Shown: positions 18,776 through 28,440, counted from the first letter of the stretch. The stretch: DNA of 64,000 bases from an uncultured Sulfurovum sp. (GCA_902727915.1 CACVAU010000044.1:46195-110194); one strand, 5' to 3'. The notes: a model not told the origin generated them from the letters alone. Numbers and translations are program-made.

Positions 18776-19939
18776 ATGGAAGAGTTTAATATAACAGAAT
18801 CAACTGCTGGCGTACATGGAGCTAAAATCAAAGCTATCGGTGTTGGTGGTGGTGGTGGAAACATGATTAACCACATGATTAGAGAAGGTATTGAAGGTAT
18901 TGACCTGATTGTTGCCAATACAGACGCACAAGCACTGGCTGCTTCAATTGCACCTTATAAAATGCAACTTGGTATTAATTCAACCAAGGGTCTTGGTGCT
19001 GGAATGAAACCAGAAATTGGTGCTGAAGCTGCCCATGAAAGCTTCGATAGCCTTAAAACCATGTTAGATGGTGCTGACTTAGTCTTTATATCAGCTGGTT
19101 TAGGTGGTGGTACAGGTACAGGTGCTGCACCTGTTATTGCACAAGCTGCGAAAGAAGTCAATGCCTTAACTGTAGCCATTGTTACCAGTCCATTTAAATT
19201 TGAAGGTCGAAAAAGACAGAAACTAGCAAAAGCTGGTCTTGAAGAGTTAAAAAAAGAATCTGACTCTATCATTGTTGTTCCTAATGAAAGGCTCCTTTCT
19301 ATTGTCGAAAAAAATCTTGGGATGAGAGATAGCTTTAGAATGGTTGATAACGTTCTATCACAAGCAGTTGGAGGAATCTCTAATGTCATTCTTTCCCATG
19401 GTGCTAATGATATTAATCTTGACTTTGCTGATGTTAAAACAGTGATGAGTCACAGGGGCTTAGCCCTAATGGGTGTGGGAGAGAGTCAAGGAAATTCAGC
19501 TGCTTATGATGCTGCTAAAACAGCTATTGAGTCTCCATTACTTGATAACCTATCCATTGATGGTGCAATGGGAATTTTAGTTCACTTTCATATTCATCCA
19601 GATTACCCATTAGCTGAAATTTCAGAAGCAATGGATATTGTAGAAGAAAATGCTGATGAAGATGCAAATATTATATTTGGTACCACAACTTCTGAAAACA
19701 TTCCTTTGGATGAAGTTAAACTTACTATTATTGCCACAGGTTTTGAAGACCCTTCAGACTTTGAAACCCTTCATAAACCTGAAGAGACCAATATCAATAA
19801 CACTATGGGAACACTCAGACAACCAGCACAAGGTTCACTACTCAATACGATGAACACACAAAAAGTTGTTGGTGGTTATAATAATTCAAATGAAGACTAT
19901 TTAGATACCCCTACATTCTTACGTAAGCAAATGGATTAA
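18776..19939 (+). CDS. ftsZ: Cell division GTPase FtsZ
   Basis: Tubulin homologue that forms the Z ring. The GTP-binding loop GLGGGTGTGAAP is intact, the N-terminal IKAIGVGGGGGNMINHM strand is typical, and the C-terminal conserved peptide (LDTPTFLRKQMD) that binds FtsA is present. Length is 387 residues. A strong AGAGGAGG ribosome site precedes the ATG, in keeping with high expression. It is co-directional with ftsA; the deacetylase gene follows 8 bases after its stop. Confidence 0.98.
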   Translation: MEEFNITESTAGVHGAKIKAIGVGGGGGNMINHMIREGIEGIDLIVANTDAQALAASIAPYKMQLGINSTKGLGAGMKPEIGAEAAHESFDSLKTMLDGADLVFISAGLGGGTGTGAAPVIAQAAKEVNALTVAIVTSPFKFEGRKRQKLAKAGLEELKKESDSIIVVPNERLLSIVEKNLGMRDSFRMVDNVLSQAVGGISNVILSHGANDINLDFADVKTVMSHRGLALMGVGESQGNSAAYDAAKTAIESPLLDNLSIDGAMGILVHFHIHPDYPLAEISEAMDIVEENADEDANIIFGTTTSENIPLDEVKLTIIATGFEDPSDFETLHKPEETNINNTMGTLRQPAQGSLLNTMNTQKVVGGYNNSNEDYLDTPTFLRKQMD

Positions 19940-19947
19940 GAGAAAAA

Positions 19948-20910
19948 ATGACAAAAGTCCTCTTCCTCCTCTTTTTACTTTTGTCACCCTATCTGCTTTT
20001 AGCAGATGGGCATATCTTTGTCTATCACCGTTTTGATGACAACCGTTATCCTTCAACCAATATCTCAACCAAAGAACTACGAAAAGAGTTTAATTATCTT
20101 AAAAAAAATGGTTATAAAGTAGTTCCTCTAATTGATATCATTACTAAAGTAAATGCTAATGAGGAAGTACCAAGTAAATGGGTAGCTTTTACCATAGATG
20201 ATGGTTTTAAAAGCTTTTATACCCATGGACTTTCTGTCTTTAAAGAATATAACTACCCTTTTACCCTTTTTATTGCTGTAAAATATACGGAGAAAAACTA
20301 TAAAGACTATGTTTCATGGAAAGAATTAAAAGAAATATCTAAGCATGGTGATATTGAATTCCATTCTTATGGTCATGGACACTTTGGACAAATGTCTAAT
20401 GAAGCCATTATCAAAGATATGGATAAGGGTTTAGCACTAATGAAAAAGCATCTTAACTATGAACCAAACCTCTTTGTATACCCTTATGGTGAATATGACG
20501 ATAGAGTAGCTAAAGTCATTGAACCCTATGGATTTAAAGCCGTTTTCAATCAAAATATAGGTGCTGTACATGGTGTCTGTTCAGACGCTCATGATATAGA
20601 CCGTGCAGCTGTTGTGGGTTCTAATGCCCATGATTTCAAACTATATCTAAAATTTCAAGAACTTTGTGGTGTTTCATTTCAGCAACCTTTCATTTACCCT
20701 AAAAATAAAATTGTAAAAACAGTTGAAGTTACCTTAAAAGACAAGAGTATTAAATCAGCTGATATCTTTATTTCTAATAATGGCTGGACAAAAGTAAAAG
20801 TTAAAAATGGCAAAATTTTATGGAATGCCAATAAAAAAGTAAAATTAAATCGTATTAAAATTGGGGTCAAAGTTAAGAGTAAGATTAAGCTGATGGTTTT
20901 ATCTAAGTAG
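19948..20910 (+). CDS. Exported polysaccharide deacetylase-family protein
   Basis: NodB-homology (CE4) protein, 320 residues, with a signal peptide (MTKVLFLLFLLLSPYLLLADG). The catalytic motifs are present: FTIDDGF (motif 1, metal aspartates), HSYGHGHF (motif 2, H-S-x-x-x-H-type metal ligands) and YPYGEYDD (motif 3). CE4 enzymes remove N-acetyl groups from peptidoglycan or exopolysaccharide. The C-terminal 90 residues form a lysine-rich beta-type domain of unknown role. It lies 8 bases after ftsZ, so a wall-modifying role at division is possible but only inferred. Confidence 0.85.
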   Translation: MTKVLFLLFLLLSPYLLLADGHIFVYHRFDDNRYPSTNISTKELRKEFNYLKKNGYKVVPLIDIITKVNANEEVPSKWVAFTIDDGFKSFYTHGLSVFKEYNYPFTLFIAVKYTEKNYKDYVSWKELKEISKHGDIEFHSYGHGHFGQMSNEAIIKDMDKGLALMKKHLNYEPNLFVYPYGEYDDRVAKVIEPYGFKAVFNQNIGAVHGVCSDAHDIDRAAVVGSNAHDFKLYLKFQELCGVSFQQPFIYPKNKIVKTVEVTLKDKSIKSADIFISNNGWTKVKVKNGKILWNANKKVKLNRIKIGVKVKSKIKLMVLSK

Positions 20911-20947
20911 TTATACTTATAAAAAATTATAAACTTGGAAGAATACC

Positions 20948-21619
20948 ATGACACACAAACTCTTAACACTCACTCTATTAACCCCTTTACTTTATATAGG
21001 CTGTAACAGTGCTGGAACTCAACCCTCAACCCCCCTAGAAACAACTAAAAAAGTTGAAATTATTAAAGATGAAACTGTAAAAGTACCCACAACAAATCAA
21101 CAAACTGCCTTTACAGAAACAACCGTTAGTTATGCCAATAATCAAAAAGCTGTTACAGCACAAGGTATGATGCACATAGAAAGTTTTATGGAAACGCTTC
21201 AACCTACACTTATGGGACTTATTAAAAGTGACAAAACTTATCAAGTAGCGATGGGTGGCTGTACTTCAATGGCACAAGGGATGACAAATGACTATAATGC
21301 CATTTCTCCTGATACAAAAATTAGAAGAACAGCCTTAAAGTATAGAAATGAAAAAAATAAACCTGATGCCACTGATACCATCGTAATGGAACGTTTTGTA
21401 GCCTCAAAAAATTTAAAAGAACCATTGGTTGTTGAAATGCCTAATCATTATCGCGTTTATAAAGCATTGGATATGAAACAACCTTGTCTTGCCTGTCATG
21501 GCACAAATATCTCTGCTGACTTAGGAAAAATGTTAGAAAAAAGCTATCCAAAAGATATGGCTACACACTTTAAGCTTGGTGAATTTAGAGGCACTGTTGT
21601 AGCTGAAGTAAAGAAATAA
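20948..21619 (+). CDS. c-type haem lipoprotein with Tll0287-like (DUF3365) domain
   Basis: A 223-residue lipoprotein: the signal peptide ends in a lipobox (LLYIGC), then a Thr-rich linker leads into a DUF3365/Tll0287-like sensor fold (RRTALKYRNEKNKPDATD is characteristic). One haem c site, CLACHG, is near residue 178. Proteins of this family are haem-containing redox or gas sensors, or electron carriers. Here it would sit on the periplasmic face of a membrane. Neighbours on either side are the deacetylase and the UbiD decarboxylase, which do not define its partner. Confidence 0.8.
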   Translation: MTHKLLTLTLLTPLLYIGCNSAGTQPSTPLETTKKVEIIKDETVKVPTTNQQTAFTETTVSYANNQKAVTAQGMMHIESFMETLQPTLMGLIKSDKTYQVAMGGCTSMAQGMTNDYNAISPDTKIRRTALKYRNEKNKPDATDTIVMERFVASKNLKEPLVVEMPNHYRVYKALDMKQPCLACHGTNISADLGKMLEKSYPKDMATHFKLGEFRGTVVAEVKK

Positions 21620-21684
21620 AGATTATAATACTTCCAAAAATAATAGCGTATATTTTTAAATATACCCTTTATAGGAAGTAAAAA

Positions 21685-23508
21685 ATGCAAGACGTAGTAC
21701 AATGGCTAAAAGACCATGGTAATTTAAAAATTATAGATGAACCCTTAGACGTAGAACTAGAAATTCCTCATGTTGCCTATGTAGAAGTAAAAACTGACAA
21801 CTCACGCCCCATCCTCTTTACCAACCCCATTAATAAAAAGAAAAATATTCAATATGACATGCCTGTTCTTATGAATATATTTGCTAATAAAAAGTTAACT
21901 GAAAAAATTTTTGAAAGACATCCTGATAATGTCGCAAAAGGCATTGACAAACTTTTAAAGCTTAAACCACCTGAAAGTTTTATAGACAAAATAAAAATGC
22001 TTCCAGAACTCATAGCCCTAAAAAATGTTTTTCCCAAACGTTCAACTAAACATGGTACCTGTCAAGAGATTATAATTCCTAAAGAAAAAGTAGACCTAGA
22101 TAAGCTTCCTATCTTAAAAACATGGGAAGGTGATGGTGGTGCATTTATTACCATGGGACAAGTGTATACCCAAAGCCTTGATGGCTCCATGCAAAATCTA
22201 GGAATGTACCGTTTACAACAATATGATAAGAATCATTTAGGTATGCATTGGCAGATTCATAAAGATGCTTCTCATTTTTTTGACCAATACCAAAAGGCTG
22301 GTAAAAAAATGCCTGTAAGTATTGCTATTGGTGGTGACCCTCTTTATATTTGGTGTGGACAAGCTCCCATGCCTCATGGTATGTTTGAAATGCTTCTTTA
22401 TGGTTTTGTACGAGGAAAAAATGCTCAACTGGTTAAATCAATCAGTAATGACATTTATATTCCTACAGATGTTGATATCGTAATAGAAGGTTTTGTAGAC
22501 CCTGAACAGATGAAAATAGAAGGACCGTTTGGTGATCATACAGGATATTATACACTTGAAGAGCCTTACCCTATTTTAGAAGTTGAAACCATTAGCATGA
22601 AAGAAAAACCTGTTTTCCAAGCAACTGTAGTAGGAAAACCTCCTTTAGAAGACAAATACATGGGTTGGGCAACAGAACGTATCTTCTTACCAATGCTTAA
22701 ACCCATGGCTCCTAACCTCATCGATTACTACATGCCTGAGAATGGTGTATTCCATAATCTGATACTTGGAAAGATGCAAACACTTTATAAAGGTCATGCC
22801 CAACAATTTATGCATGCTTTTTGGGGTGTGGGTCAAATGAGTTTTGTAAAACATGCCATATTTGTTAATGAAGACGCTCCAGAACTAGATGATGCCATGG
22901 CAATTACAGAATATATTTTAAACCGACTCGATCCTAAAAAAATTCTTATTACCCAAGGAATTATTGATGCCCTAGATCATACAGCCAATGAAAATTTGAT
23001 TGGTGGAAAATTAGGTGTAGATGCAACAAGTAAAGAAGTAAAAGAGGGAGTTGAAGAATTCTTATCTGATAAATCTCTACTATCTAAAATGCAAGAAGTA
23101 GATGGGAATATCCTAGAATGTAAACAATACTTTACACAAACTAAAAACCCTATTTGTCTCATTAGTGTAAACAAAGTACAATCCATGAAAAATATTATTG
23201 CCAAGTTACGTATTTTCAAGAAACATATTAAACTTCTCATTATTGTGGATAAAGTAAATAATGACATCAATGAACCTTACATGCTTCTTTGGCGTGTGGT
23301 TAATAACATTGATGCACAACGTGACATTATTTTGGAGCCTTTCATGGCTGTTGATGGAACCAACAAGTCCAATGTTGATGGCTTTGAACGCGAATGGCCA
23401 GGTGACACCTTCTGTACTAAAGAAGTTTTAGATTCTTTACAAGAGCGTGGACTTATTGACATTGATGAAGCCTTTATTAAAAAGTTTAGCTTATTACCAT
23501 TTAACTAA
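21685..23508 (+). CDS. UbiD-family (prFMN-dependent) decarboxylase, probably menaquinone synthesis
   Basis: A 607-residue UbiD-family decarboxylase, which uses prenylated FMN to remove carboxyl groups from aromatic or unsaturated acids. The family segments GMYRLQQYDKNHLGMHWQIHKDA, IAIGGDP and EGPFGDHTGYYT (prFMN and metal region) are clear. In Campylobacterota the UbiD homologue is associated with menaquinone synthesis by the futalosine route, which is the likeliest role here. The length is typical of the longer UbiD group with an extended C-terminal domain. No ubiX-type prenyltransferase is nearby. It precedes the TRAP-type lipoprotein gene by 15 bases. Confidence 0.88.
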   Translation: MQDVVQWLKDHGNLKIIDEPLDVELEIPHVAYVEVKTDNSRPILFTNPINKKKNIQYDMPVLMNIFANKKLTEKIFERHPDNVAKGIDKLLKLKPPESFIDKIKMLPELIALKNVFPKRSTKHGTCQEIIIPKEKVDLDKLPILKTWEGDGGAFITMGQVYTQSLDGSMQNLGMYRLQQYDKNHLGMHWQIHKDASHFFDQYQKAGKKMPVSIAIGGDPLYIWCGQAPMPHGMFEMLLYGFVRGKNAQLVKSISNDIYIPTDVDIVIEGFVDPEQMKIEGPFGDHTGYYTLEEPYPILEVETISMKEKPVFQATVVGKPPLEDKYMGWATERIFLPMLKPMAPNLIDYYMPENGVFHNLILGKMQTLYKGHAQQFMHAFWGVGQMSFVKHAIFVNEDAPELDDAMAITEYILNRLDPKKILITQGIIDALDHTANENLIGGKLGVDATSKEVKEGVEEFLSDKSLLSKMQEVDGNILECKQYFTQTKNPICLISVNKVQSMKNIIAKLRIFKKHIKLLIIVDKVNNDINEPYMLLWRVVNNIDAQRDIILEPFMAVDGTNKSNVDGFEREWPGDTFCTKEVLDSLQERGLIDIDEAFIKKFSLLPFN

Positions 23509-23523
23509 TCGTCAGGAGTTTAG

Positions 23524-24621
23524 ATGAAAAGAAGAGATTTTTTAAACACTTCAGCACTTGGATTAGGTGCCTTAAGCCTAAGTGGGTGTTACCGTGAAGA
23601 AAACAAAATAGAAGATAAGCATGTTAATATTGCTAGAGGTAAAAAAGTTACCCTAAAACTAGCCACTTCATGGCCAGCTCATTTTCCAATAATGGGTACA
23701 GGATTAGATAACTTTGCAAAACGATGTAACGAAATTTCTGGAGGTTCCCTAGAGATAAAAGTCTACCCAAAAAATATTTTAGTCCCTGCCCTACAAGTAT
23801 TTGACACCTGTTCAGCAGCCCAAATAGATGCTTTTCATTCAGGGGTATATTACTGGAAAGGTAAGAACTCTGCTTTTTCTATTTTTGGTGGTATGCCACT
23901 TGGACTAACATCTGAAGAGATGATTACATGGATGAAATTTGGTGGAGGTATGGAACTTTGGCGTGAACTTTATGGTAAGTTTAACCTCTATCCTATTATA
24001 GGGGGCAGTACTGGACCTCAAATGGGTGGTTGGTTCAAAAAAGAAATTAACTCTTTGGCTGATCTAAAAGGTTTAAAGATGAGAATTCCTGGTCTTGGTG
24101 GTGAAGTGATGCAAAAACTTGGGGTAAATCCTATTTTACTTCCTGCTGGAGAAATTTTTACTTCACTCGAACGTGGTACCATAGATGCAACTGAATGGGT
24201 CGGACCAGCACTAGACCAAATGATGGGATTTGACAAAGCTGCTAACTATTACTATACAGGATGGCACGAACCTGGCTCCATACTGGAAATCACTTTCAAT
24301 AAAAACCGTTGGGCAAAACTAAGTACTGAGCATCAAACCATTATTAAAACGGCTGCTGAAGAAATGACAGGTACGATGGTGCAAGAGTTTCGTTATAAAA
24401 ATGCCAAAGCACTTAAAACCTTACATAAAAATGTGCAAATCAAAACATTTCCCAAAGAGGTCATGAATGCAACAAAAATTGCATTAGAAGAAGTACTGGA
24501 GAATGAATCATCTAAGAATGAAGACTTTAAAAGAGTCCTACAAAACTATCAAGCATTTAGTCAATTAAATAAACCTTGGGATGATATTAGTACTAAAAAC
24601 TTTTTAAACATTAGAACTTAA
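23524..24621 (+). CDS. TRAP transporter solute-binding protein (DctP type), Tat lipoprotein
   Basis: A 365-residue periplasmic solute-binding protein of the DctP family of TRAP transporters, which capture carboxylates for Na+-driven uptake. The N-terminus has a twin-arginine motif (KRRDFL) and a lipobox (LSLSGC), so it is probably exported folded and lipid-anchored. LATSWPAHFP, MRIPGLGGEVMQKLGVNP with the ligand arginine, and DATEWVGP are typical of the family. The DctQ and DctM membrane subunits are absent from the window, so it may be an orphan or served from elsewhere. It follows the UbiD gene closely. Confidence 0.88.
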   Translation: MKRRDFLNTSALGLGALSLSGCYREENKIEDKHVNIARGKKVTLKLATSWPAHFPIMGTGLDNFAKRCNEISGGSLEIKVYPKNILVPALQVFDTCSAAQIDAFHSGVYYWKGKNSAFSIFGGMPLGLTSEEMITWMKFGGGMELWRELYGKFNLYPIIGGSTGPQMGGWFKKEINSLADLKGLKMRIPGLGGEVMQKLGVNPILLPAGEIFTSLERGTIDATEWVGPALDQMMGFDKAANYYYTGWHEPGSILEITFNKNRWAKLSTEHQTIIKTAAEEMTGTMVQEFRYKNAKALKTLHKNVQIKTFPKEVMNATKIALEEVLENESSKNEDFKRVLQNYQAFSQLNKPWDDISTKNFLNIRT

Positions 24622-24626
24622 GACAA

Positions 24627-26234
24627 TTACCAAGGGTGTTTTTCTTGAATATATCCCTCATTGATAAGTTCATAAGCCTTAGAAGAGAGTGTGCGTTTAT
24701 GCATACGTTCTTCATTTGACTTCATAATTTTAAGCCTAGCATTTTTAGATTTTTTATCTCCTGCTCCACCTGAACCACCTGTGGATTCATTTTTGTTACT
24801 TTCTTCTTCTAATGCTTTACTCTCAGCACGTTCACTTTGACTGTTAGCTTTTTCAGCTGAAGAAGGATTGCTATAGCCTACTTTAGAATCATGCTTTTTT
24901 TGACGAAATAACACAATTTTTAAATTATGTAAACTATCTTCATCTTCACCTAGTTGTAATGCTTTAATATAGTATTTCTTTGCCCTTTCCATATAAAGCA
25001 TTTTAGCTTCACAGTTACCCAGTTCATAATAAACTTGTTGTTTTATCTTTTTATCTGAACTTTTAATCCCTCTTAAAATAGATTTAGCCATTTTATACTG
25101 CTCTTGTTTATAAAAAATATGTGCTAATAACAGCTCTGCTTCTAAATGTCTATTTTTTATTTTATAGACCTCATTCAAACTCTTTTCAAATGCTTTATTT
25201 TGATAATAAGCATAAGCTTGTTGTAAATAATAAGCATCTAAATAACCATAAGAAGAAGCTGTCTCTCTTTGCCCTACACCCTCACCCCACTCTTCTACTG
25301 TTAATACTTCTTCGGCTTGAAGATTCATACCCAAAAACAATAAAAATGCTAAAAGTCGACTGGAAAACCTTGTGGCTGAAAACAAAAAGAATATGAGCGC
25401 TAAAGAGAGAGGAATAAAACTCAATTCAAAGTAATGCTTACTCTGTCGTTTTAAACCCTCCTCTAAAATTTTTTGGCTATTTAGCCAGTTTGTTATACGC
25501 TTAAGACTATCCTCTACAGAAGTAAACACAACAAATTCTCCCCCACTTTGTGCTACCACGCTTTTAAGTGAATAATTCAGTTTAGAAACAACAATCTGTC
25601 CCTCTTTGTTTTGTAAAAGTTTTCCATCTGCAAGTTCTATGGAAGCTCCCTGTTCTGTTGCCATGGCAATGACTAAAATTTTAATCTTCTCACTTTCAAT
25701 AAAATCTATGAATCCTGTATCTAATAATTCATCTCCTCCATCACTAAAAAGTATGAGTTTTTTCTCTTTGTCTTTAAATTTTGCTACTTTTTCAAGTAAG
25801 TTTTGAATATCTGTTCCTTTGGTTAAAATATATTGAGACTTCACATTTGCCAATGCAATTTTTAACAATGCTCTATCGGTCGTAGGAGGGGAAAGGAGTA
25901 AGGGGTTAATGGTAAAGCCAAGAAGTGCAACCTGTTCTTCTCTTTCCAAATTCAAAAACTGTTTTATGCTCTCACGACTTGCCTCTGCTCTTGTGGGTTC
26001 AATGTCATTGGCATTCATAGAAACCGATAAATCTAAAGCCATAATAATAGAATGTGCCATTAGTTTTTCTTCTGTCACACTTTGAGAAATAACAGGTCGA
26101 GCCAAGGTTATCAATAATAATAGTAAAACCATCCAGCGTAAATTCTGGGTAAATCCTTGCTTCTTTTTTCGCTGAAATAAATAGATAAAAAAAGGAATGA
26201 ATAGCCAAAAAACAAAAGGGTACACAAAATTCAT
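24627..26234 (-). CDS. BatB-BatC-type fusion: membrane VWA domain plus TPR domain
   Basis: A 535-residue protein. The N-terminal part has two membrane helices around a von Willebrand A domain whose MIDAS is DLSVSMN, with SDGGDE as the later acidic motif. A further helix pair lies near residues 272-310, then several TPR units (about 335-450) and a charged Ser/Glu/Lys tail. This corresponds to BatB fused to BatC of the Bacteroides aerotolerance cluster. It overlaps batA by 4 bases. The usual MoxR ATPase and DUF58 partners are not beside it. Role: probably an inner membrane complex acting on periplasmic proteins, by family analogy. Confidence 0.82.
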   Translation of the reverse strand: MNFVYPFVFWLFIPFFIYLFQRKKKQGFTQNLRWMVLLLLLITLARPVISQSVTEEKLMAHSIIMALDLSVSMNANDIEPTRAEASRESIKQFLNLEREEQVALLGFTINPLLLSPPTTDRALLKIALANVKSQYILTKGTDIQNLLEKVAKFKDKEKKLILFSDGGDELLDTGFIDFIESEKIKILVIAMATEQGASIELADGKLLQNKEGQIVVSKLNYSLKSVVAQSGGEFVVFTSVEDSLKRITNWLNSQKILEEGLKRQSKHYFELSFIPLSLALIFFLFSATRFSSRLLAFLLFLGMNLQAEEVLTVEEWGEGVGQRETASSYGYLDAYYLQQAYAYYQNKAFEKSLNEVYKIKNRHLEAELLLAHIFYKQEQYKMAKSILRGIKSSDKKIKQQVYYELGNCEAKMLYMERAKKYYIKALQLGEDEDSLHNLKIVLFRQKKHDSKVGYSNPSSAEKANSQSERAESKALEEESNKNESTGGSGGAGDKKSKNARLKIMKSNEERMHKRTLSSKAYELINEGYIQEKHPW

Positions 26235-27142
26235 AAAACGCCTTTCTCATCTTTTACAATAAGCATACTAAGTAAAAAAATAGCTAACATTAAAGGATAA
26301 ATTATTAAACTTTCTTTATTTAAATACTGCTCTGATCGAATTGGACTTGGTTCCAATTTTGAAATATGCTTATAGACCTCTTCTAGCTCAGTTGCATTTT
26401 GACAAAAAAAGCTCTTAGCTCCTGACTCCTTGGCTATGGTTTCCATAAGTAAGGCATCATAATCATTTTTTTTACCAATCCCAATGGTATAAATTTTAAC
26501 AGCCTTTTTCTTCGCCATACTAACAGCTTCACGTGGTGAGTGTTTCCCAGCATTATGCACCCCATCCGTTAAAAGTATGAGTACTTTGGATTTTGCTTTC
26601 CCCCCCCTTAAAGTGCTTAAACCTTCAACTAAGGCATCCCCAATGGCTGTACTTGTTCCAGCTATACCAACGTCTGTCATCAAATCAAACATCTCATTAA
26701 GTGCTGTTAAATCATAGGTCAAAGGAGAAGCAGAAAAAGCAAAAGAGCCAAAAACAACCAACCCTACATTATCATCATTCCTTTTTTCTATAAAATTTTT
26801 GGCTAATGCTACAGAGATATCATACTTTGTTTGGGTTTTATCTCTTTCATTAAAGCCACGCTCTGCCATTGAACCACTGCTGTCTAAAAGTAAAACTAAA
26901 TCTCGTCCTTTTTTAGCTGAATTGACTTCTGATTCATACGTAAAAGGTGCTGTCAAAGCCATAACTAATAAAATAAAAATAGTTACTATCCATAAAAGAT
27001 GATTGTCCCAAGTAAAACCTTGTTTAGGTAACCACTCTTCTTTAGGAAAATAAACACTTTTGACGTTCTGCTTACACCACCAAAAGCAAGGCAATAAAAG
27101 TAACAATAAAAAAGCATAAGGGTACAACAATTCAAACTGCAC
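26231..27142 (-). CDS. BatA-type membrane VWA-domain protein
   Basis: A 303-residue protein with N-terminal helices at about 6-23 and 49-66, a VWA domain with an intact MIDAS (LLDSSGSM, then GTSTAIGDAL and LLTDGVHN), and a C-terminal helix (IIYPLMLAIFLLSMLIV). This is the BatA layout. It starts with GTG, which overlaps the stop of the SEC-C gene by one base, and its end overlaps the BatB/C fusion by 4 bases, so all three are co-translated. BatA normally works with a MoxR AAA+ ATPase; none is adjacent. Confidence 0.85.
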   Translation of the reverse strand: MQFELLYPYAFLLLLLLPCFWWCKQNVKSVYFPKEEWLPKQGFTWDNHLLWIVTIFILLVMALTAPFTYESEVNSAKKGRDLVLLLDSSGSMAERGFNERDKTQTKYDISVALAKNFIEKRNDDNVGLVVFGSFAFSASPLTYDLTALNEMFDLMTDVGIAGTSTAIGDALVEGLSTLRGGKAKSKVLILLTDGVHNAGKHSPREAVSMAKKKAVKIYTIGIGKKNDYDALLMETIAKESGAKSFFCQNATELEEVYKHISKLEPSPIRSEQYLNKESLIIYPLMLAIFLLSMLIVKDEKGVL

Positions 27143-27543
27143 TAAAAGACTTCTCCGTTCTCATACAACCAAAAGCCATTAACTTTTAAAAACCGACTCT
27201 TTTCTATCATCTCACCTGAAGAAAGCAAAGCTTTAAAGATTACAAAAGCTTCTTCTTCCCCCTCTATAAACTCCAAAACTTCTAAACCTAAGAACTCCGT
27301 CTCTTTACAAAAGACTTCAATACTCTCTTTCCAAGCTTTTATATCTGCCATATACTGTACATTATTTTCATGTGTTGTTGTAACAATGTAACTACTGTTT
27401 CCCACAGCATAAGCACTATAACGCGACTGCATAAGAAGTAGAGCTGTTTTAGGTTTTGCTCCCTTGTGGTAAATGAGACAACATTTTTTATATTTATTTT
27501 TTGAACCACAGGGGCAGGTACTATTTGGTGATATTTTTTTCAT
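27142..27543 (-). CDS. SEC-C motif protein, YchJ-like
   Basis: A 133-residue protein starting with a SEC-C zinc motif (CPCGSKNKYKKCC), followed by an NTF2-like fold carrying MQSRYSAYAVGN, as in YchJ (UPF0225). The biochemical role is unknown; SEC-C motifs bind zinc and often mediate contact with SecB or ribosome-associated partners. It is the first gene of the tight minus-strand unit with batA and batB/C, which may only reflect co-transcription. Confidence 0.85.
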   Translation of the reverse strand: MKKISPNSTCPCGSKNKYKKCCLIYHKGAKPKTALLLMQSRYSAYAVGNSSYIVTTTHENNVQYMADIKAWKESIEVFCKETEFLGLEVLEFIEGEEEAFVIFKALLSSGEMIEKSRFLKVNGFWLYENGEVF

Positions 27544-27591
27544 GTATGTATTATACTATGAAAAAAACTATTTTTCTATTTCCTTAAACTA

Positions 27592-28365
27592 CTACCCACA
27601 CTTCCCTGGTGCGCATTTCATGCCACCACACTTTCCACTTTTTGGTGTTTCTCTCATCTCATCCATCATGGCTTGCATTTTTTCTGGATTGGCTACAAAG
27701 TTGTACCCTTTATACATGGTAAACAAAGCATAAAATACTACCAGTAAAGCTGCTCCCTTCATCATACTAGCGCGTAAACTTCCTTTTTGTAAAAATTTAG
27801 TTATTGACCCTACAAAGAAAAGCGCTGGAATAGTCGCCAGCCCAAAAGTAGCCATAACAATCGCTCCCCACAATGGCGAAGCCGTAGCAGCAGCCATAAT
27901 GGCAAATGAATAAACTAAACCACAAGGAATAATACCGTTTAGCATCCCCAACAAAAAGAACGATTGGTAAGACTTACTCTTTAACAAGCTTCTAAAGCTA
28001 TTTTGAAACCATGCGTATTTAGAAAAAGAGAACTCAGCCGAGTTTAAAAATTTGAACTTCCCTAAAAGCGAAAGCCCTGCAAGTAACATCAACAAACCTG
28101 TTAGTAAAAAGAGTATCCCTTTAGTAGTAGGCGTAAATGCAATGGCTTGTCCAATAAAGCCAAAAATAGCTCCCAAGGTTGCATAAGTTGTAACCCGTCC
28201 AAAGTTATAAGACAAATGCGAAAGGGTTTGTGTCATATGTGAGCTTGTCTGGTCAATCTTAGAACTAGAGTAAGCAACCACAATCCCCCCACACATTCCA
28301 ATACAGTGCCCAAAACTTCCTAAAAATGCTGTTGTTAAGATAATGACTAAATCTATGTTTTCCAA
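27592..28365 (-). CDS. TauE/SafE-type (COG2836) membrane protein with Cys-rich tail
   Basis: A 257-residue polytopic membrane protein with about six helices. It opens with GSFGHCIGMCGGIVVA, a conserved motif of the sulfite exporter TauE/SafE-like group related to UreH, and has GIIPCGLVYSF in the second half. The last 15 residues, SGKCGGMKCAPGKCG, form a cluster of three cysteines after a Met-rich stretch, suggesting metal (copper or nickel) binding. In other Campylobacterota such proteins sit with cytochrome oxidase maturation genes; here no such genes are adjacent. Substrate is not assigned. Confidence 0.75.
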   Translation of the reverse strand: MENIDLVIILTTAFLGSFGHCIGMCGGIVVAYSSSKIDQTSSHMTQTLSHLSYNFGRVTTYATLGAIFGFIGQAIAFTPTTKGILFLLTGLLMLLAGLSLLGKFKFLNSAEFSFSKYAWFQNSFRSLLKSKSYQSFFLLGMLNGIIPCGLVYSFAIMAAATASPLWGAIVMATFGLATIPALFFVGSITKFLQKGSLRASMMKGAALLVVFYALFTMYKGYNFVANPEKMQAMMDEMRETPKSGKCGGMKCAPGKCG

Positions 28366-28440
28366 GTGAAACCCTTTTTAATAGTTTTAAATTATAATAA
28401 AAATTTGTTTTAATTATAATTAGAGTTTGTTAAATTTGTG

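Noticed and set aside
18955..19389. 144-codon open frame antisense to ftsZ
   Set aside because: Lies wholly within ftsZ on the opposite strand with Ser/Pro/Leu-rich shadow composition.
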